Part shown: positions 32,817-41,536 of the stretch, piece by piece
How positions within the stretch are numbered: the first letter of the stretch is position 1
Layout: each line of letters begins with the position of its first letter
From: Candidatus Dormiibacterota bacterium
GTDB taxonomy: Bacteria; Chloroflexota; Dormibacteria; Dormibacterales; Dormibacteraceae
NCBI GenBank assembly: GCA_003169845.1
Contig: PNAG01000019.1
Coordinates: forward strand, 195,069 to 259,068
DNA length: 64,000 nucleotides
Direction: 5' to 3'
Made by a program: the position numbers and the translations under genes
Notes under the pieces: generated by a model
Databases searched by the model: none
Seen by the model: the letters and a program-made list of their open reading frames with translations, nothing else
Told to the model about the DNA's origin: nothing

Positions 32817-34352
32817 ATGGCGACCGCATCGGCTTCACCTCCGGCCTCGGCGCTGCAGCACGCCATGCGGCAGTTCGGCGCGCGCCTTTTCGAGGCGGCG
32901 CCGGGACTGATCACGTGGATTCTGCTGCTGGCGCCGGCGTGGATTCCGATCCTCTTCCACACCCCCGGGGCGCTGCTGGTCGCAAGCGTGGTCCTCGTCT
33001 TCGACGTGTACTGGCTGTTTCGGGCCGTCACGGTGGTGACCGGCGTGTACAGCACGATGTGGCGGATGCGCCGCGACATGGCCAAGGACTGGCTGGCGCT
33101 ATGCCGCGAGGACCAGACGCAAGACATCCCCGACGCCCTCCAGTACTACCACCTATGCGTTATCCCCACGTACACGGAGCCGTATCACGTCCTGGAGCGA
33201 ACGGTCCAGGCGATCGTCGATTCGAACTATCCAGCAGAGCTGACGATGGTCGGCATCATCACCCGCGAAACCGACAAGCCGGGCTGGGAGAACGTGGCTC
33301 GGCTGAGAGAGAAGTTCGGCAGCCGGCTCAAAGGCTTCTACCACATCAAGGATCCCCTCGAGCCTGGCATCGTCATCGGCAAGTCTGCGGCGATGAACTG
33401 GGGCGGGCGCTGGATGGTCCGTGTCCTGACCGAGGAGGGGTACAACCTCGACCAGGTGCTCATCACCGACCTCGATTCCGACTATCGCGTCCACCCCCAA
33501 TACTTCGCCTGGATCAGCTGGCACCACGCGCGCACGGTGCTGCGCGACTTTGTCATCTGGCAGCCGGTGCCGCTCTTCCACAACAACATCTGGCAGGTCC
33601 CGATGGCCGTGCGGATCATGTCGGCGAGCACGTCGCAGTGGCAGATGTTCCTGCACTCGCGCCCGCATCGTCTGGTTGCGTTCAGCAGCTACACGTGCAG
33701 CCTGCAGTTCGTGCACAAGGTCGGCTACTGGGACAAGGACGTGATCCCGGAGGACTCGCGTTTCTACTGGAAGGCGTTCTTCACGTTCGGCGAGCGTTTT
33801 TCGGTCAAATCGGTGTACCTACCGCTTTACGGGGACTCCCCGAACTCTCGCGACTACGCGTCCACGCACATGAGCCAGTACAACCAGATCAAGCGGTGGG
33901 CCTGGGGCATCACGGACGTGCCTTATGTGCTCGCCAGGCTCTTCAAGCACCCGGAGATCCCGCTCTTGCTGCGGATCCGCCGCTTCATGAACCTCTTCCT
34001 GAATCACCTCAACTGGATCTTCCTGCCGCTGCTCCTCATGTTCGGAGCCTCGGTCCCGATCTGGGTCAGCACCGACTTCTCGCTGACGGACCTCGGTCAG
34101 ACGCTGTGGTCGTACTCCGGCATCCTGCTGTCGACGACGCTCTCCACGGTGGTGTTCTTTCTTTACTTCGAGATCCGGATGTTGCCGCCCAAGCCGGCGA
34201 ACTGGCCGCTCTGGAAGAAGGGTGCTGTGCACCTGCAGTACTTCGCCTATCCGGTCGTGGGCCTGGTGCTGAGCGTGCTTCCCGCGCTGGAGGCGCACAC
34301 ACGCTTGCTGTTGGGCCGCTACCTCGAGTATCGCGTTACGGAGAAGGTCTGA
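32817..34352 (+). CDS. Membrane glycosyltransferase family 2
   Basis: A 511-residue GT2 enzyme with two N-terminal membrane helices (about 29-75), a cytoplasmic catalytic domain and three C-terminal helices. Catalytic features are TDLDSDYR (metal/UDP-binding D-x-D), the acidic VIPEDSRFYWK, and QIKRWAWG, which matches the Q-x-x-R-W motif of processive synthases. This is the cellulose-synthase/hyaluronan-like layout, so it may polymerise and export a glycan, though c-di-GMP (PilZ) and export partners are missing. The following DinB-like gene starts 6 bp after its stop. Confidence 0.88.
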   Translation: MATASASPPASALQHAMRQFGARLFEAAPGLITWILLLAPAWIPILFHTPGALLVASVVLVFDVYWLFRAVTVVTGVYSTMWRMRRDMAKDWLALCREDQTQDIPDALQYYHLCVIPTYTEPYHVLERTVQAIVDSNYPAELTMVGIITRETDKPGWENVARLREKFGSRLKGFYHIKDPLEPGIVIGKSAAMNWGGRWMVRVLTEEGYNLDQVLITDLDSDYRVHPQYFAWISWHHARTVLRDFVIWQPVPLFHNNIWQVPMAVRIMSASTSQWQMFLHSRPHRLVAFSSYTCSLQFVHKVGYWDKDVIPEDSRFYWKAFFTFGERFSVKSVYLPLYGDSPNSRDYASTHMSQYNQIKRWAWGITDVPYVLARLFKHPEIPLLLRIRRFMNLFLNHLNWIFLPLLLMFGASVPIWVSTDFSLTDLGQTLWSYSGILLSTTLSTVVFFLYFEIRMLPPKPANWPLWKKGAVHLQYFAYPVVGLVLSVLPALEAHTRLLLGRYLEYRVTEKV

Positions 34353-34357
34353 CGCTG

Positions 34358-34819
34358 GTGGATGAGGATGGCGCGAGGACCGTCGCGGAGACCGCCGGCG
34401 CGCTCTTTCACGCCGTTCACGACCACATGCGCGAGCACGTCCGCGGCATGGACCACGGAAGCCTCAACTGGAAGCCTCTCCCGCTGGCCAACTCGGTCGC
34501 CGTGCTCATCGCCCACACGGTCGGATCGGAGCGGGAGATGATCCGCGCGCTGCGTTCGCTGACGACCGAACGCGACCGGCCGGCAGAGTTCAAGGCGGAG
34601 GCGGACCAGGCCGAGCTCCTGGCACTGCTGGACGAGGCTGATCGCGAGCTGGACGAGCAAATGGGCGCGCTGACCGCCGCGGATCTGACCGAGCTGCGCC
34701 CGCGTGGAGACCGGCCACCACGACCTGGCCTCGAATGGCTGCTCTCGAACTACGGGCACGCGCGCGAGCACCTGGCGCAGATCGAGCTGACGAAGCAGCT
34801 CTACGACTCTCGAACCTAG
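34358..34819 (+). CDS. DinB-like four-helix metal-binding protein
   Basis: A 153-residue protein of the DinB/YfiT superfamily. The three metal-binding histidines can be placed in HAVHDHMREH, LIAHTVGSERE and YGHAREHLAQIE. Family members are thiol-dependent transferases or damage-inducible proteins; the particular substrate cannot be told. GTG start with GGAGAAGG about 10 nt upstream, inside the end of the glycosyltransferase gene. A longer open frame that runs antisense-like through the glycosyltransferase in this frame is not real before this point. Confidence 0.82.
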   Translation: MDEDGARTVAETAGALFHAVHDHMREHVRGMDHGSLNWKPLPLANSVAVLIAHTVGSEREMIRALRSLTTERDRPAEFKAEADQAELLALLDEADRELDEQMGALTAADLTELRPRGDRPPRPGLEWLLSNYGHAREHLAQIELTKQLYDSRT

Positions 34820-34836
34820 CTCGCTAGCGCGGCAAG

Positions 34837-34965
34837 GCAGCCGGGTGCCACCCGGCTGCAACTTTGTTCAACTCGTCTGCCAATCGTCGCGGGGAGAAAC
34901 TATTCCGAAAGATCCCAACCTTTAGGAAGATGAGCCATGAGAAGGAACCCTCGGTTCCTTCTCAT
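34837..34965 (+). repeat. Element R3 (hairpin-pair repeat)
   Basis: Hairpin A is 34837-34859 (GCAGCCGGGT/ACCCGGCTGC), followed by AACTTTGTTC. Hairpin B is 34937-34965 (ATGAGAAGGAACC/GGTTCCTTCTCAT). The middle hairpin is missing. It is the first of two direct tandem copies with 161-bp period that fill the gap 34820-35131 between the DinB-like gene and the subunit IV gene. Confidence 0.88.
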
Positions 34966-34997
34966 ACCTAAGCCCCGCGACTGCTAGCGTCGTGAGG

Positions 34998-35126
34998 GCA
35001 GCCGGGTTTAACCCGGCTGCAACTTTGTTCATCTCGCCTGCCAATCGTCGCCGGGAGAAACTAATCCGAAAGATCCCAACCTTCAGGAAGATGAGTAATG
35101 AGAAGGAACCCTTGGTTCCTTCTCAT
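34998..35126 (+). repeat. Element R4 (hairpin-pair repeat)
   Basis: Hairpin A is 34998-35020 (same stem as R3, loop TTA instead of GCC). Hairpin B is 35098-35126, same stem as R3. The spacer differs from R3 at only a few positions, so the duplication is recent. B ends 5 bp from the stop codon of the convergent subunit IV gene. Confidence 0.88.
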
Positions 35127-35131
35127 ACTTT

Positions 35132-35809
35132 TTACGCCCCACAGACGGGGCCGGAGAACCAGGGTAAGCAGAATCCTGGCCCGGCCAGGGCCCAGAGCGT
35201 CAGGAAGGCGATGATCGCGAGGAAGACGATCCAACCGGTGCCGGTGTAGATGTTCCGGCCCGGCACCGGCCACCGCTTCCACCCCAGCCGCCTGGCCACA
35301 CGCGTCCCGGCGAACGAGTCGATAAACGGCCACAGCAGCAATCCGATGACGACGACGGGCGGGATGACTATCGCCGTGATGAGCTCCGGACCCAGCTTCA
35401 GGAACTGGAACAGAAAGAGGAAGTACCAGTCGGGCCGCGGGATGGTGACCGCGCGCGGGTCGGCCGGCTGCTCCAGCTGGAGGTTCTTCTGCACGAACGC
35501 GGCCAGCAGGCCGACGGTGATGAGCATGATCACGGCGATGATCGGGTAGGGCCAGAAATGGTCAGGGAAGAACGGATGGGTTTCGTCGTCGGGCATGTCG
35601 TCCGCAAGGTGGTGGCCCGCAGCGCCCATCAGGATGGGGAAGAGGGCGAGGCTAACCAGCACCGGGTACAGGATGTGATCGGTGCCGATCGGCAGCCGCT
35701 TCCACTCCGGCTCGAGCGTGTGGCCGGTGTGGCCGTCGACCTCGATTATCGGTATCTCTGTGACGGCCTGCGCCGCTCCCGGACCCTCCCTGTCGATGCC
35801 GTTGCTCAC
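35132..35809 (-). CDS. Cytochrome b6f-type subunit IV (C-terminal cytochrome b)
   Basis: A 225-residue membrane protein with three or four helices corresponding to the C-terminal half of cytochrome b. The Qo-site motif is RPDWYFLFLFQFLK, with P-D-W-Y in place of the P-E-W-Y of most enzymes. A hydrophilic N-terminus of about 55 residues precedes the first helix. The GTG start overlaps the TGA of the cytochrome b6 gene (GTGA); the upstream open frame is a shadow. It forms, with the next two genes, a quinol:acceptor oxidoreductase. Element R4 lies beyond its stop. Confidence 0.9.
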   Translation of the reverse strand: MSNGIDREGPGAAQAVTEIPIIEVDGHTGHTLEPEWKRLPIGTDHILYPVLVSLALFPILMGAAGHHLADDMPDDETHPFFPDHFWPYPIIAVIMLITVGLLAAFVQKNLQLEQPADPRAVTIPRPDWYFLFLFQFLKLGPELITAIVIPPVVVIGLLLWPFIDSFAGTRVARRLGWKRWPVPGRNIYTGTGWIVFLAIIAFLTLWALAGPGFCLPWFSGPVCGA

Positions 35810-36504
35810 ATCGGCTCCGAGATGCCGTGCGCCCGGATGAACCGGAAGTGCACGTACATCAGAAGGACGATCACGGCCGGCAGCAGGAAAACGTGGATCG
35901 TGAAGAAGCGCTGGAGGGTGGCGGGGCCCACCACCGGGCCGCCTTGCAGCACCTCGCGGATGAAGGCGCCGAGCTGTGCCGGCGGTGCCAGCCCGGCGAT
36001 CTTGATCGTGACCTCGGTGGCGAAGTAGGCCTTGGTGTCCCACGGCAGCAGGTAGCCGCTCAGGGAGAGAAAGATCACGCAGAGCAGCATGATCACGCCG
36101 ACCATCCAGTTCAGCTCACGAGGCGCGCGGTAAGAGCCGGTCCAGTAGACACGTGCCATGTGGATGAGGACCATCACGATGAGGATGTTGGCGCCCCAAA
36201 AGTGGACGCCGCGGATCAGCCAGCCCAGGTACTGGGTGTTCTGAATGAAGAGCACGCTGTTGTAGGCGGGCGAATTCCCTGGAACCCCTGCGTCCGGCAC
36301 GTAATAGAAGGAGAGGAAGATCCCGGTCACCAGCTGGAGGGCGATGAGGATGAACACCATCCCTCCGAAGCAGTAGTAGAACGCGTTGGCGAAGTTCGGG
36401 ACGCGCTGGTAAAGGGCTTCGTCGACCGATTTCGTGAACGGATAGCGGTCGTCGAGCCAGTCCACCACTGCCGTCTGGATCTCGCGTGGGTGCGGGATGG
36501 CCAT
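35806..36504 (-). CDS. Cytochrome b6-type subunit (N-terminal cytochrome b)
   Basis: A 232-residue four-helix haem protein. The two b-haem His pairs are in GVHFWGANILIVMVLIHMAR (14 apart) and from TIHVFLL to MYVHFRF (15 apart); the 15 spacing of the second pair is the b6 rather than mitochondrial pattern. NAFYYCFGGMVF carries the Cys that binds haem c-n (c-i) in b6f complexes. Together with separate subunit IV this is a b6f-like split cytochrome b. It starts 3 bp after the Rieske gene stop. Confidence 0.93.
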   Translation of the reverse strand: MAIPHPREIQTAVVDWLDDRYPFTKSVDEALYQRVPNFANAFYYCFGGMVFILIALQLVTGIFLSFYYVPDAGVPGNSPAYNSVLFIQNTQYLGWLIRGVHFWGANILIVMVLIHMARVYWTGSYRAPRELNWMVGVIMLLCVIFLSLSGYLLPWDTKAYFATEVTIKIAGLAPPAQLGAFIREVLQGGPVVGPATLQRFFTIHVFLLPAVIVLLMYVHFRFIRAHGISEPM

Positions 36505-36507
36505 GCG

Positions 36508-37044
36508 CTAAAACCCCAGGGTGAGGCCGTCGACCTGGATTGAACTCGGGTCGGAGCCCTGTTTCCAGGTTAGGTGAGACAGAGGCGCCTGAGCCGGGCC
36601 GCGGAGCACCGTGCCGTCGAGGTGGAAGCGTGAGCCATGGCACGGACAGTCGAATGTCTTCGCATCGGTATTCAGCGCGATCGAGCAGCCCAGGTGCGAG
36701 CAGTTGATCGCGAACACGTCGACCTTCCCCTGGTTCTTCACGACGAAGCCGCCAAAGGCCAGGTCGCCGGCGGCGTTGTCGCCCCCACCGTCCGCCATGA
36801 TGAAAGCGGAGTCGGGGCTCGCCGGTGCGTTGAACTTGACCGCCTGGCCATCACTGAGCTGGTCGATCGGCGTGTCGAGCGTGACCGTCAGAACCTGCTT
36901 GCGCTGGCCTTTGGGCGCAGCCGGCCAGAGGTAAACCAGCAGTGGCGCCAGGGCGACTACGACCGTAGAGGTCAAAAGGATGGCCATCTGCCATCCTAGG
37001 AACGCTCGTCGCGTGAACCGCTTCGGCGCCGCAGCGTCTGCCAT
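36508..37044 (-). CDS. Rieske iron-sulfur protein of the cytochrome bc complex
   Basis: A 178-residue Rieske protein with an N-terminal membrane anchor (WQMAILLTSTVVVALAPLLV) that starts with a basic RRAFLGW, a possible Tat-like signal. The [2Fe-2S] ligands and disulphide cysteines are in NCSHLGC and DCPCHGSRFHLDG. ATG 37044 is preferred over the TTG at 37053. The gene follows trpS by about a dozen bases on the same strand, so the order is trpS, Rieske, cytochrome b6, subunit IV. No cytochrome c or f gene is visible. Confidence 0.92.
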   Translation of the reverse strand: MADAAAPKRFTRRAFLGWQMAILLTSTVVVALAPLLVYLWPAAPKGQRKQVLTVTLDTPIDQLSDGQAVKFNAPASPDSAFIMADGGGDNAAGDLAFGGFVVKNQGKVDVFAINCSHLGCSIALNTDAKTFDCPCHGSRFHLDGTVLRGPAQAPLSHLTWKQGSDPSSIQVDGLTLGF

Positions 37045-37056
37045 CCGGCCCAAATG

Positions 37057-38043
37057 TTAACGGAGACGTGAAGGAGGCAAACCCACGGCCTGGCGCACCT
37101 CCGCGATCGTCTGGCGCGCCACCTCGCGGGCGGCCTCGCTGCCCTGGTCGAGGATGGCGGTGACCTGCTCCGGGCCCAGCTCGACGCGGACCTCGCGAAA
37201 CGGCCTGAACGCCTCGATGATCCGCTCGGCGAGCAGCTCTTTCTTCTGACCGCAGCCGATCTTCGCCTGCCGGCACAGGTCCCAGTAGTGCTGCCAATCG
37301 TCGAAGAAGAACTTGTAGAAGGCGCAGACGTTGCACGTGCGAGGGTGGCCGGGCTGAGTCATGTAGGTGCGCTTCACGTCGGTGACCATGCTCTTCACCT
37401 GCTTGCGAATGACGTGGGGGTCATCCGTCACGCCAACGATGTTGCCGACGGTCTTGGACATTCGCTGCTTGCCGTCGGTGCCCTTGATCAGCGGCGACTC
37501 GGTGAGCAGCGCGCGCGGCTCAGGAAAGACCGGAGCATAAGTGCGGTTGAACTTGCGCACGACCTCGCGGATCAATTCGAGGTGGGGGAGCTGGTCTTTT
37601 CCGACCGGCACGCCCTCCCCTTTGACGAGGGCGATGTCGGCGCCCTGCAGCACCGGGTATGAAAGCAGCCCGAGGTTGACGTTGTCGGGATGCTTCTTCG
37701 CCATCTCCTTGAACGTGGGCGTCCTGAGCACCCAGCTCAGCGGGGTCACCATCGACAGCAGGAGCGCAAGCTCGGCCACCTCCGGGACCTTCGACTGCTG
37801 GTAGATGACGCTGCGCCTGGGGTCCAATCCGACCGCGATCAGGTCCGCCGCGAGGTCGAAGATCTTGCCCTCGACGGTGTGACCGTCGGGCTCGGTCGTG
37901 AGGGCGTGATAGTCGGCGACGAAGTAGTAACAGTCGTACTGGTTCTGGAGCTCGACCCAGTTCTGCGCGGCTCCCAGGTAGTTGCCCAGGTGGAAACGCC
38001 CGGTCGGGCGCATGCCGCTGAGAATCCTGATTCGCGCCGCCAT
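37057..38043 (-). CDS. trpS: Tryptophanyl-tRNA synthetase
   Basis: A 328-residue class I aminoacyl-tRNA synthetase. Signatures are the HIGH-like RFHLGNYLGA near residue 16 and KQRMSKTVGN (KMSKS loop) near residue 195. An extra Cys-rich stretch (RTCNVCAFYKF and LCRQAKIGCGQKK) near residues 235-270 may bind a metal, as in some bacterial TrpRS forms. It is first gene of the b6f operon. Element R5 lies about 30 bp upstream of its start. Confidence 0.96.
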   Translation of the reverse strand: MAARIRILSGMRPTGRFHLGNYLGAAQNWVELQNQYDCYYFVADYHALTTEPDGHTVEGKIFDLAADLIAVGLDPRRSVIYQQSKVPEVAELALLLSMVTPLSWVLRTPTFKEMAKKHPDNVNLGLLSYPVLQGADIALVKGEGVPVGKDQLPHLELIREVVRKFNRTYAPVFPEPRALLTESPLIKGTDGKQRMSKTVGNIVGVTDDPHVIRKQVKSMVTDVKRTYMTQPGHPRTCNVCAFYKFFFDDWQHYWDLCRQAKIGCGQKKELLAERIIEAFRPFREVRVELGPEQVTAILDQGSEAAREVARQTIAEVRQAVGLPPSRLR

Positions 38044-38073
38044 GGGCCCTGGAGTCTAGCGGGCGTGGCCTGG

Positions 38074-38226
38074 GCGGCCGGGGTTCCCCCGGCCGCGACT
38101 TTGTTCCTTGGCCACCTTGCGTGGCTGGGAGTAGCTTTTGAGTGGATCCGATCCCGGGGAGGGTGAGCAGGCACTTTGGCGAAGCCAAACTGCCGATGAG
38201 CGGGAACCTTCGAGGTTCCCGCTCAT
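38074..38226 (+). repeat. Element R5 (hairpin-pair repeat)
   Basis: Hairpin A is 38074-38096 (GCGGCCGGGG/CCCCGGCCGC). A middle hairpin TTTGGC-GAA-GCCAAA lies near 38175-38189. Hairpin B is 38196-38226 (ATGAGCGGGAACCT/AGGTTCCCGCTCAT). Unlike the other copies it sits between two divergent genes, upstream of both trpS and the flippase. Stem sequences differ from the other copies on both sides of the stem. Confidence 0.85.
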
Positions 38227-38230
38227 ATCA

Positions 38231-39712
38231 TTGGCCGAGTTGCCAGATCACGATCCAACGGCCGACCTGCCGGTACCAAGCACCGGGCTGGGGTCGCGGG
38301 CGCTCCGCAACACGGTCCTCGTCCTCACCGCCAAAGTCGTGGCGCGGCTGATCGCGCTCGTGACCGTGCTCGCGATGGTCCGCTACCTGATGCCCGCCTC
38401 CTATGGGGCTTTTGCGACGCTCGTGAACTACACGGCCATCGTCAGCGTCGTGCTGGACCTCGGCTTCAACGTTTTGTTCGTCCGCGAAGGGGCGCGGCAT
38501 CCGAGCGAGATCCAGAGGTATCTCCGCAACGTCATGTCGCTGCGCCTCTTGATGTCGGTGGTGAGCCTGGTACTGCTCGCGGTTGCGCTTGCCTCCAACG
38601 GGCTTGGCTCGCTGCTCGCTCCAGCCTTCGTCCTGATGGTGCTGACCTCTTATTCGAACCTTCTCCGCAACGGCCTGTACGCCGTGCAGAAGTTGGGTTT
38701 CGAGGCGCTCGCGGTGGTGCTCGAGAGCCTGGTTCTTCTCGCGCTCGTGCTGTACGGCATCAAAACTGGCCACGGCGTCACCTACTTCGTATGGGCCTAT
38801 GCGGCGCAGTACGCCTTCAGCTGCGCGTACTTCGTGGTGGTGCTGGCGGCCAAGCGGATCGCCGTGATCGGGTGGAGGTTCGAGCTCCCACTGCTCCGAG
38901 AGTGGTTCTGGAAAGGCCTGCCGTTTGCGCTGACCTTCGTGCTGACGATTCTGTATTTCAGGATCGACCAGCCACTGGTTTACGCGTTCCGTCCGCATGC
39001 GGAAGCCGGGTTGTACGGAGCGGCTTACAAGCCGTTTGAGGCGCTCCTCTTCATCCCGATGACATTTCTGTCGATCGTGTTCCCGGTCCTGTCCATCTAC
39101 CACCGGGAGCGACCGGGCGAGCTGCTCGATGCGGTGAACCGGTTCTTCAAAGCCCTGCTGCTCATAGGCTGGCCGATGAGCGTTGGGATCTTCGTGCTCG
39201 CACACCCGCTGAACCACGCGTTGTTCGGGTCGTCTTACGATCGCTCCGAGCCCGCGCTTCGCATCCTGGCGCTGTCGCTCGGCTTCGCATTCGTGAACAA
39301 CGCCTTCATCGGTGCCCTGAGCGCTTCGGATCACCAGGCGTCGTTCACGTGGGCGGCGGGTTGGAGCCTGCTCGCCAACGTCGCCCTCAACCTGGCTCTC
39401 ATTCCGACTTTCGGCTACATCGGCGCAAGCTGGGCCACGGTGATGACAGAGATCGTCCTGGGTGCCGCCGGCTGGACGCTCACCGCGCGCCACATCGGTC
39501 GGGTGCCCGTCTGGCGGCTCAGCTGGCGCGTCGTGCTCGCCGGCCTCGTCATGGGCGCCGCTGTCTTCCCGCTGCGTGACCTGGGCGGCGTGGCGATGGC
39601 GATTCCGATCGCGGTCGGCGTGGCGGTCTACGGCGCGGCGGTTCTGCTCCTACGCGCGCTCACCAGAGACGAGATCGAGTGGGCGCGCCGCGCACTGGCG
39701 CTGGCGCGATGA
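38231..39712 (+). CDS. Polysaccharide flippase (MATE/Wzx-like)
   Basis: About 493 residues with 12-14 hydrophobic helices, of the oligosaccharide flippase family (Wzx/RfbX-like). Typical features are RNTVLVLTAKVVARLIALVT at the N-terminus, MPASYGAFATLVNYTAIVS and a central GLPFALTFVLTILYFRIDQ. It probably moves lipid-linked glycan units across the membrane. The start is uncertain: the open frame begins at 38138 but its first 30 codons translate element R5, so I take TTG 38231 just after the hairpin. The stop overlaps the exonuclease start (ATGA). Confidence 0.85.
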   Translation: MAELPDHDPTADLPVPSTGLGSRALRNTVLVLTAKVVARLIALVTVLAMVRYLMPASYGAFATLVNYTAIVSVVLDLGFNVLFVREGARHPSEIQRYLRNVMSLRLLMSVVSLVLLAVALASNGLGSLLAPAFVLMVLTSYSNLLRNGLYAVQKLGFEALAVVLESLVLLALVLYGIKTGHGVTYFVWAYAAQYAFSCAYFVVVLAAKRIAVIGWRFELPLLREWFWKGLPFALTFVLTILYFRIDQPLVYAFRPHAEAGLYGAAYKPFEALLFIPMTFLSIVFPVLSIYHRERPGELLDAVNRFFKALLLIGWPMSVGIFVLAHPLNHALFGSSYDRSEPALRILALSLGFAFVNNAFIGALSASDHQASFTWAAGWSLLANVALNLALIPTFGYIGASWATVMTEIVLGAAGWTLTARHIGRVPVWRLSWRVVLAGLVMGAAVFPLRDLGGVAMAIPIAVGVAVYGAAVLLLRALTRDEIEWARRALALAR

Positions 39713-40569
39713 GCTCGAAGCCATTTTTTGTCAAGCCTCGCGGGACCATGCAGTCGGTGCCGTGGGAAGAGATCGCGGTCGACGCGCCGGAGCTCGGGCC
39801 GCAAACGAGGCTCGATGATGCCCAGTTCGTAGCCCTCGACGTGGAGACCACCGGAAACGCGCCGTTCCTCGTCCTGGAAATCGGCGCTGAGCGCTTCCGC
39901 CTCGACGGCCCTCTCTCTTTCTTCGACACGCTCGTCGACTGCCAGGCGCCGATCAACCCCTACGCGCACCGGCGCCACCATATCGACCGTTCCATGCTCA
40001 TCGGCGCGCCGGAGTTTCGCGACGCGCGCCGGGCCTTCTTGCGTTTCGCTTACGGCGCAGTGCTCGTCGAGCACAGCCATGACGCATTTGACACATGGCT
40101 GGTGGGCCGTGGTCTGGAGAGCCCCCTCGAGCATCCGATCATCGACACCTCGGCCCTGGCGCGGCTCGTACTGGAGTTTCCCAAGGGACAGACTCCGGGG
40201 CTGGCGCGGCTGGTTCAGGAGCTCGCGCTCGACGTCACGCCGGCGCACGCCGCCCTGGATGACGCGCGCGCGACCGCGATGGTGTTTCGCGCCCTGATCG
40301 CGCGCACACAGGAGAAGTTCGGATGGACCACCGTCGGCGAGGTGCTCGCGGCGCTGCCCCGGCCCGTGGTCGACCGGACAGCTCCTAGTCGAAGAGCGTC
40401 AGCTGCAAGTCGGGCGCAGGGTGCTCGAGGCCCGAAAGCCCCACCCCGATCAGACGCACCGGGCGCGAGTCCACGTGCGACTTCTCCAGCGCCGACCGCG
40501 CCGCGCGGAAGATCGTCTCGACGTCGTCGGTCGGGCTCGTCCGGCTCACCTGGCGGCTCACCAGCCTGA
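39709..40569 (+). CDS. DEDDh 3'-5' exonuclease (DnaQ-like)
   Basis: A 286-residue protein of which about 225 residues form a DnaQ/epsilon-type exonuclease. Exo motif I is VALDVETTG (D-x-E), motif II lies in VLVEHSHDAFD, and motif III is HAALDDARATAMVF (H-x-A-x-x-D). The last 60 or so residues are Ser/Arg/Pro/Ala-rich and lie opposite the 3' end of the DNA polymerase IV gene (185-bp antisense overlap). They look like a read-through, so the natural end may be near 40386 with a frame error close by. It is translationally coupled to the flippase. Confidence 0.82.
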   Translation: MSSKPFFVKPRGTMQSVPWEEIAVDAPELGPQTRLDDAQFVALDVETTGNAPFLVLEIGAERFRLDGPLSFFDTLVDCQAPINPYAHRRHHIDRSMLIGAPEFRDARRAFLRFAYGAVLVEHSHDAFDTWLVGRGLESPLEHPIIDTSALARLVLEFPKGQTPGLARLVQELALDVTPAHAALDDARATAMVFRALIARTQEKFGWTTVGEVLAALPRPVVDRTAPSRRASAASRAQGARGPKAPPRSDAPGASPRATSPAPTAPRGRSSRRRRSGSSGSPGGSPA

Positions 40570-41473
40570 AGTCGGGCAGCTTCAGCTTCACGTAGACTGT
40601 CCTCGCGCGAACGCCTTCTGCCTTCAGCCGTTCGACCACGCGATCGGTCAGCTCGCGCAGGGCCTTTTCCAGCTCCCCGCGGTCGCTGACGTCCTGCTCG
40701 AACGTCGTCTCGGCCGAGATGGTCTTCGCAGGCTTGCTGCCGTCAACTGGTGAGCGGTCCCGACCCTGCGCAAATCGCTGTAGCACCGCTCCGCCCACTC
40801 CGAGCGACTGGACCAGGCGCTGCGTCTCGTAGGCGGCGAGCTCGCCGACAGTGCGAAGGCCCATCGCGTTCAGCCTCTCTTCGGTTTTGGGTCCGAGACC
40901 TGGGATGACGCTTATGGGAAGGGGCGCCAGGAAGCCGGCCTCCGCCCCCGGCGGTACGAGGTAGAGGCCATCAGGTTTGTGGGTGCCGCTGGCGACCTTC
41001 GCCACGAGCTTGGAGGTCGCGCCGCCGACTGAAGCGGTGAGGCCCACCTCGGTGTGCACCTGGAACTTGATCCGGCGCGCCACGTCCTCCGCGTTCGACG
41101 TTCCATGCCGAGTTCGCGCCGTGACGTCGAGGTACGCCTCGTCGAGGGCGATACCTTCGACGAGCTCAGGCGAGGTGAAGCGGCGGAAGATCTGATGCAC
41201 CGAGCGGCTTGCTTCGCGATACCGGGCGCCGTCCGGCGTCACGACCATCAGCTGTGGGCAATGCTGCAGCGCTTCGTGAAGTGGCATCGCCGAACGCACT
41301 CCGAACGCGCGCGCCTCATAGGAAGCGCCCATGACCACGGCACGCCTCGACCGGCCGGCGACTGCCACGGGAATGCCGCGAAGCTTCGGATCGTCACGCT
41401 GGTGGACTGACGTGTAAAAGGCATCCAGGTCGACGTGGAGGATCGTGCGGGGCCAGTTGTCGGGTCTCGGCAT
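40385..41473 (-). CDS. dinB: DNA polymerase IV (Y-family)
   Basis: A 362-residue translesion polymerase. The palm motif HVDLDAFYTSVHQRDDP opens the protein, the second catalytic block is ALDEAYLDVT (Asp-Glu), the thumb HhH is IPGLGPKTEERL, and the little-finger domain follows. The last residues LQLTLFD are a beta-clamp-binding motif. ATG 41473 is preferred over GTG 41500 because the family starts right before the palm motif. It is convergent with the exonuclease gene. Confidence 0.95.
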   Translation of the reverse strand: MPRPDNWPRTILHVDLDAFYTSVHQRDDPKLRGIPVAVAGRSRRAVVMGASYEARAFGVRSAMPLHEALQHCPQLMVVTPDGARYREASRSVHQIFRRFTSPELVEGIALDEAYLDVTARTRHGTSNAEDVARRIKFQVHTEVGLTASVGGATSKLVAKVASGTHKPDGLYLVPPGAEAGFLAPLPISVIPGLGPKTEERLNAMGLRTVGELAAYETQRLVQSLGVGGAVLQRFAQGRDRSPVDGSKPAKTISAETTFEQDVSDRGELEKALRELTDRVVERLKAEGVRARTVYVKLKLPDFRLVSRQVSRTSPTDDVETIFRAARSALEKSHVDSRPVRLIGVGLSGLEHPAPDLQLTLFD

Positions 41474-41536
41474 GCTTTCTTGTCGCGGCCAGTCTGCCAC
41501 AACACCTTGTGCCTTACTCCGGCTTCGGGCGCAGCT

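Noticed and set aside
32915..34356. Very long open frame (over 600 codons) in the +2 frame across the glycosyltransferase
   Set aside because: Its first part is Arg/Pro/Gly-rich shadow of the real glycosyltransferase gene. Only the last 153 codons (from 34358) form a real DinB-like gene.
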